Shown here: positions 19,745-19,957 of the stretch, in pieces
Position numbering within the stretch: position 1 is the first letter of the stretch
How the letters are laid out: each line of letters starts with the position of its first letter
Source of the DNA: Irineochytrium annulatum
Taxonomy: Eukaryota; Chytridiomycota; Chytridiomycetes; Chytridiales; Chytridiaceae
DNA: 19,957 bases
NCBI GenBank assembly: GCA_027600665.1
Contig: JADGJL010000494.1
Span: 1-19,957, forward strand
Direction of reading: 5' to 3'
The notes under the pieces: model-generated
Databases searched by the model: none
What the model saw: only the letters and a program-made list of their open reading frames with translations
Told to the model about the DNA's origin: nothing
Made by a program: the position numbers and the translations under genes

Positions 19745-19806
19745 GAGCGCGTACCTCCGATGTGGGTTGCCTTTTCAATTCCCACCGCACAAGCAAACTT
19801 CGACAT
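19705..19806 (-). promoter_or_regulatory. Upstream ORF overlapping the pyruvate kinase start
   Basis: An ATG at 19806-19804 opens a 33-codon frame ending with TGA at 19707-19705. It overlaps the MGCGASK start codon (19744) in another frame. If transcription begins upstream of 19806, this uORF would reduce initiation at the main ATG, whose own -3 base is a weak C. The transcription start is not known. Confidence 0.3.
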
Positions 19807-19879
19807 GGATATTAATAACCAGGTGCACAGGAAGCAGTAAACCGCGTTGATCTTCGAAAAGTACCCTGTCGTTCTATTA

Positions 19880-19957
19880 TTACGTAGATATCACGCTCCC
19901 CTTCGAAGACCCCACCCCGCTCACAGGCTCCTTGACATCCAAAACCCTGTCATGATT
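19880..19957 (-). CDS. Possible C-terminal end of another gene, cut by the window edge
   Basis: The minus strand reads an open frame from the window end (RVLDVKEPVSGVGSSKGSV) to a TAA at 19882-19880, 135 bp upstream of the pyruvate kinase ATG. The composition looks coding and it is in tandem orientation, but 25 codons are too few to name a family or be sure. Confidence 0.3.
   Translation of the reverse strand, partial: NHDRVLDVKEPVSGVGSSKGSVIST

Noticed and set aside
1..19957. Mobile elements, phage genes, CRISPR or bacterial defence systems
   Set aside because: No transposase, integrase, Cas or terminal-repeat signals were seen; the genes are spliced and eukaryotic.

Overview
The window looks like nuclear DNA of a fungus, most plausibly an early-diverging or zoosporic (chytrid-like) lineage. 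This is inferred from content and was not tested by any search. The signs are many very short spliceosomal introns (about 38-155 bp, most 40-80 bp) with CTAAC/CTGAC-like branch sites close to the acceptor, GC-rich coding sequence, long low-complexity tails on regulatory proteins, and a set of plainly eukaryotic genes (STRIPAK scaffold, Pol III subunit, CAMK-group kinase). No rRNA, tRNA, transposon, CRISPR array or bacterial operon was seen.

Layout, left to right. 3-5733 (-): a complete nine-exon STRIP/Far11 scaffold gene, about 1762 aa, with N1221 and DUF3402-type regions inside long disordered extensions. 6123-7991 (-): a gene I do not recognise, with one clear intron near each end and one unresolved frame change near 6400. 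8186-9437 (-): a three-exon crotonase-fold gene matching ethylmalonyl-CoA decarboxylase (ECHDC1). 9506-12034 (+): a five-exon Pol III subunit RPC5 (Rpc37/POLR3E) gene, divergent from ECHDC1 with only 68 bp between start codons. 12035-13361: a gene-poor convergent gap with ambiguous open frames. 13362-16266 (-): a three-exon Ser/Thr kinase resembling PAS-kinase/PIM, with a 626-residue disordered N-terminus. 16267-17172: no gene seen. 17173-19744 (-): a ten-exon pyruvate kinase with a 130-residue N-terminal extension that begins with a textbook myristoylation/palmitoylation signal. 19880-19957 (-): possibly the last codons of another gene that runs off the window.

The genes do not form a pathway. 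They are a normal eukaryotic mixture: a signalling scaffold, a metabolite-repair enzyme, transcription machinery, a signalling kinase and a glycolytic enzyme. All exon joins were made by hand from splice-site consensus, reading phase and recalled family motifs. In the five recognised genes every join keeps frame and the summed CDS length is divisible by three.

The most interesting observations are: (1) the predicted lipid-anchored pyruvate kinase, which also carries a prokaryote/plastid-style active-site segment; (2) a near-identical 17-bp repeat at the two donor sites bracketing its catalytic-lysine exon, so skipping that exon would keep frame but remove the lysine; (3) a kinase whose HRD motif reads HND; (4) a STRIP protein roughly twice the usual length; and (5) an unidentified gene with an unexplained frame change.
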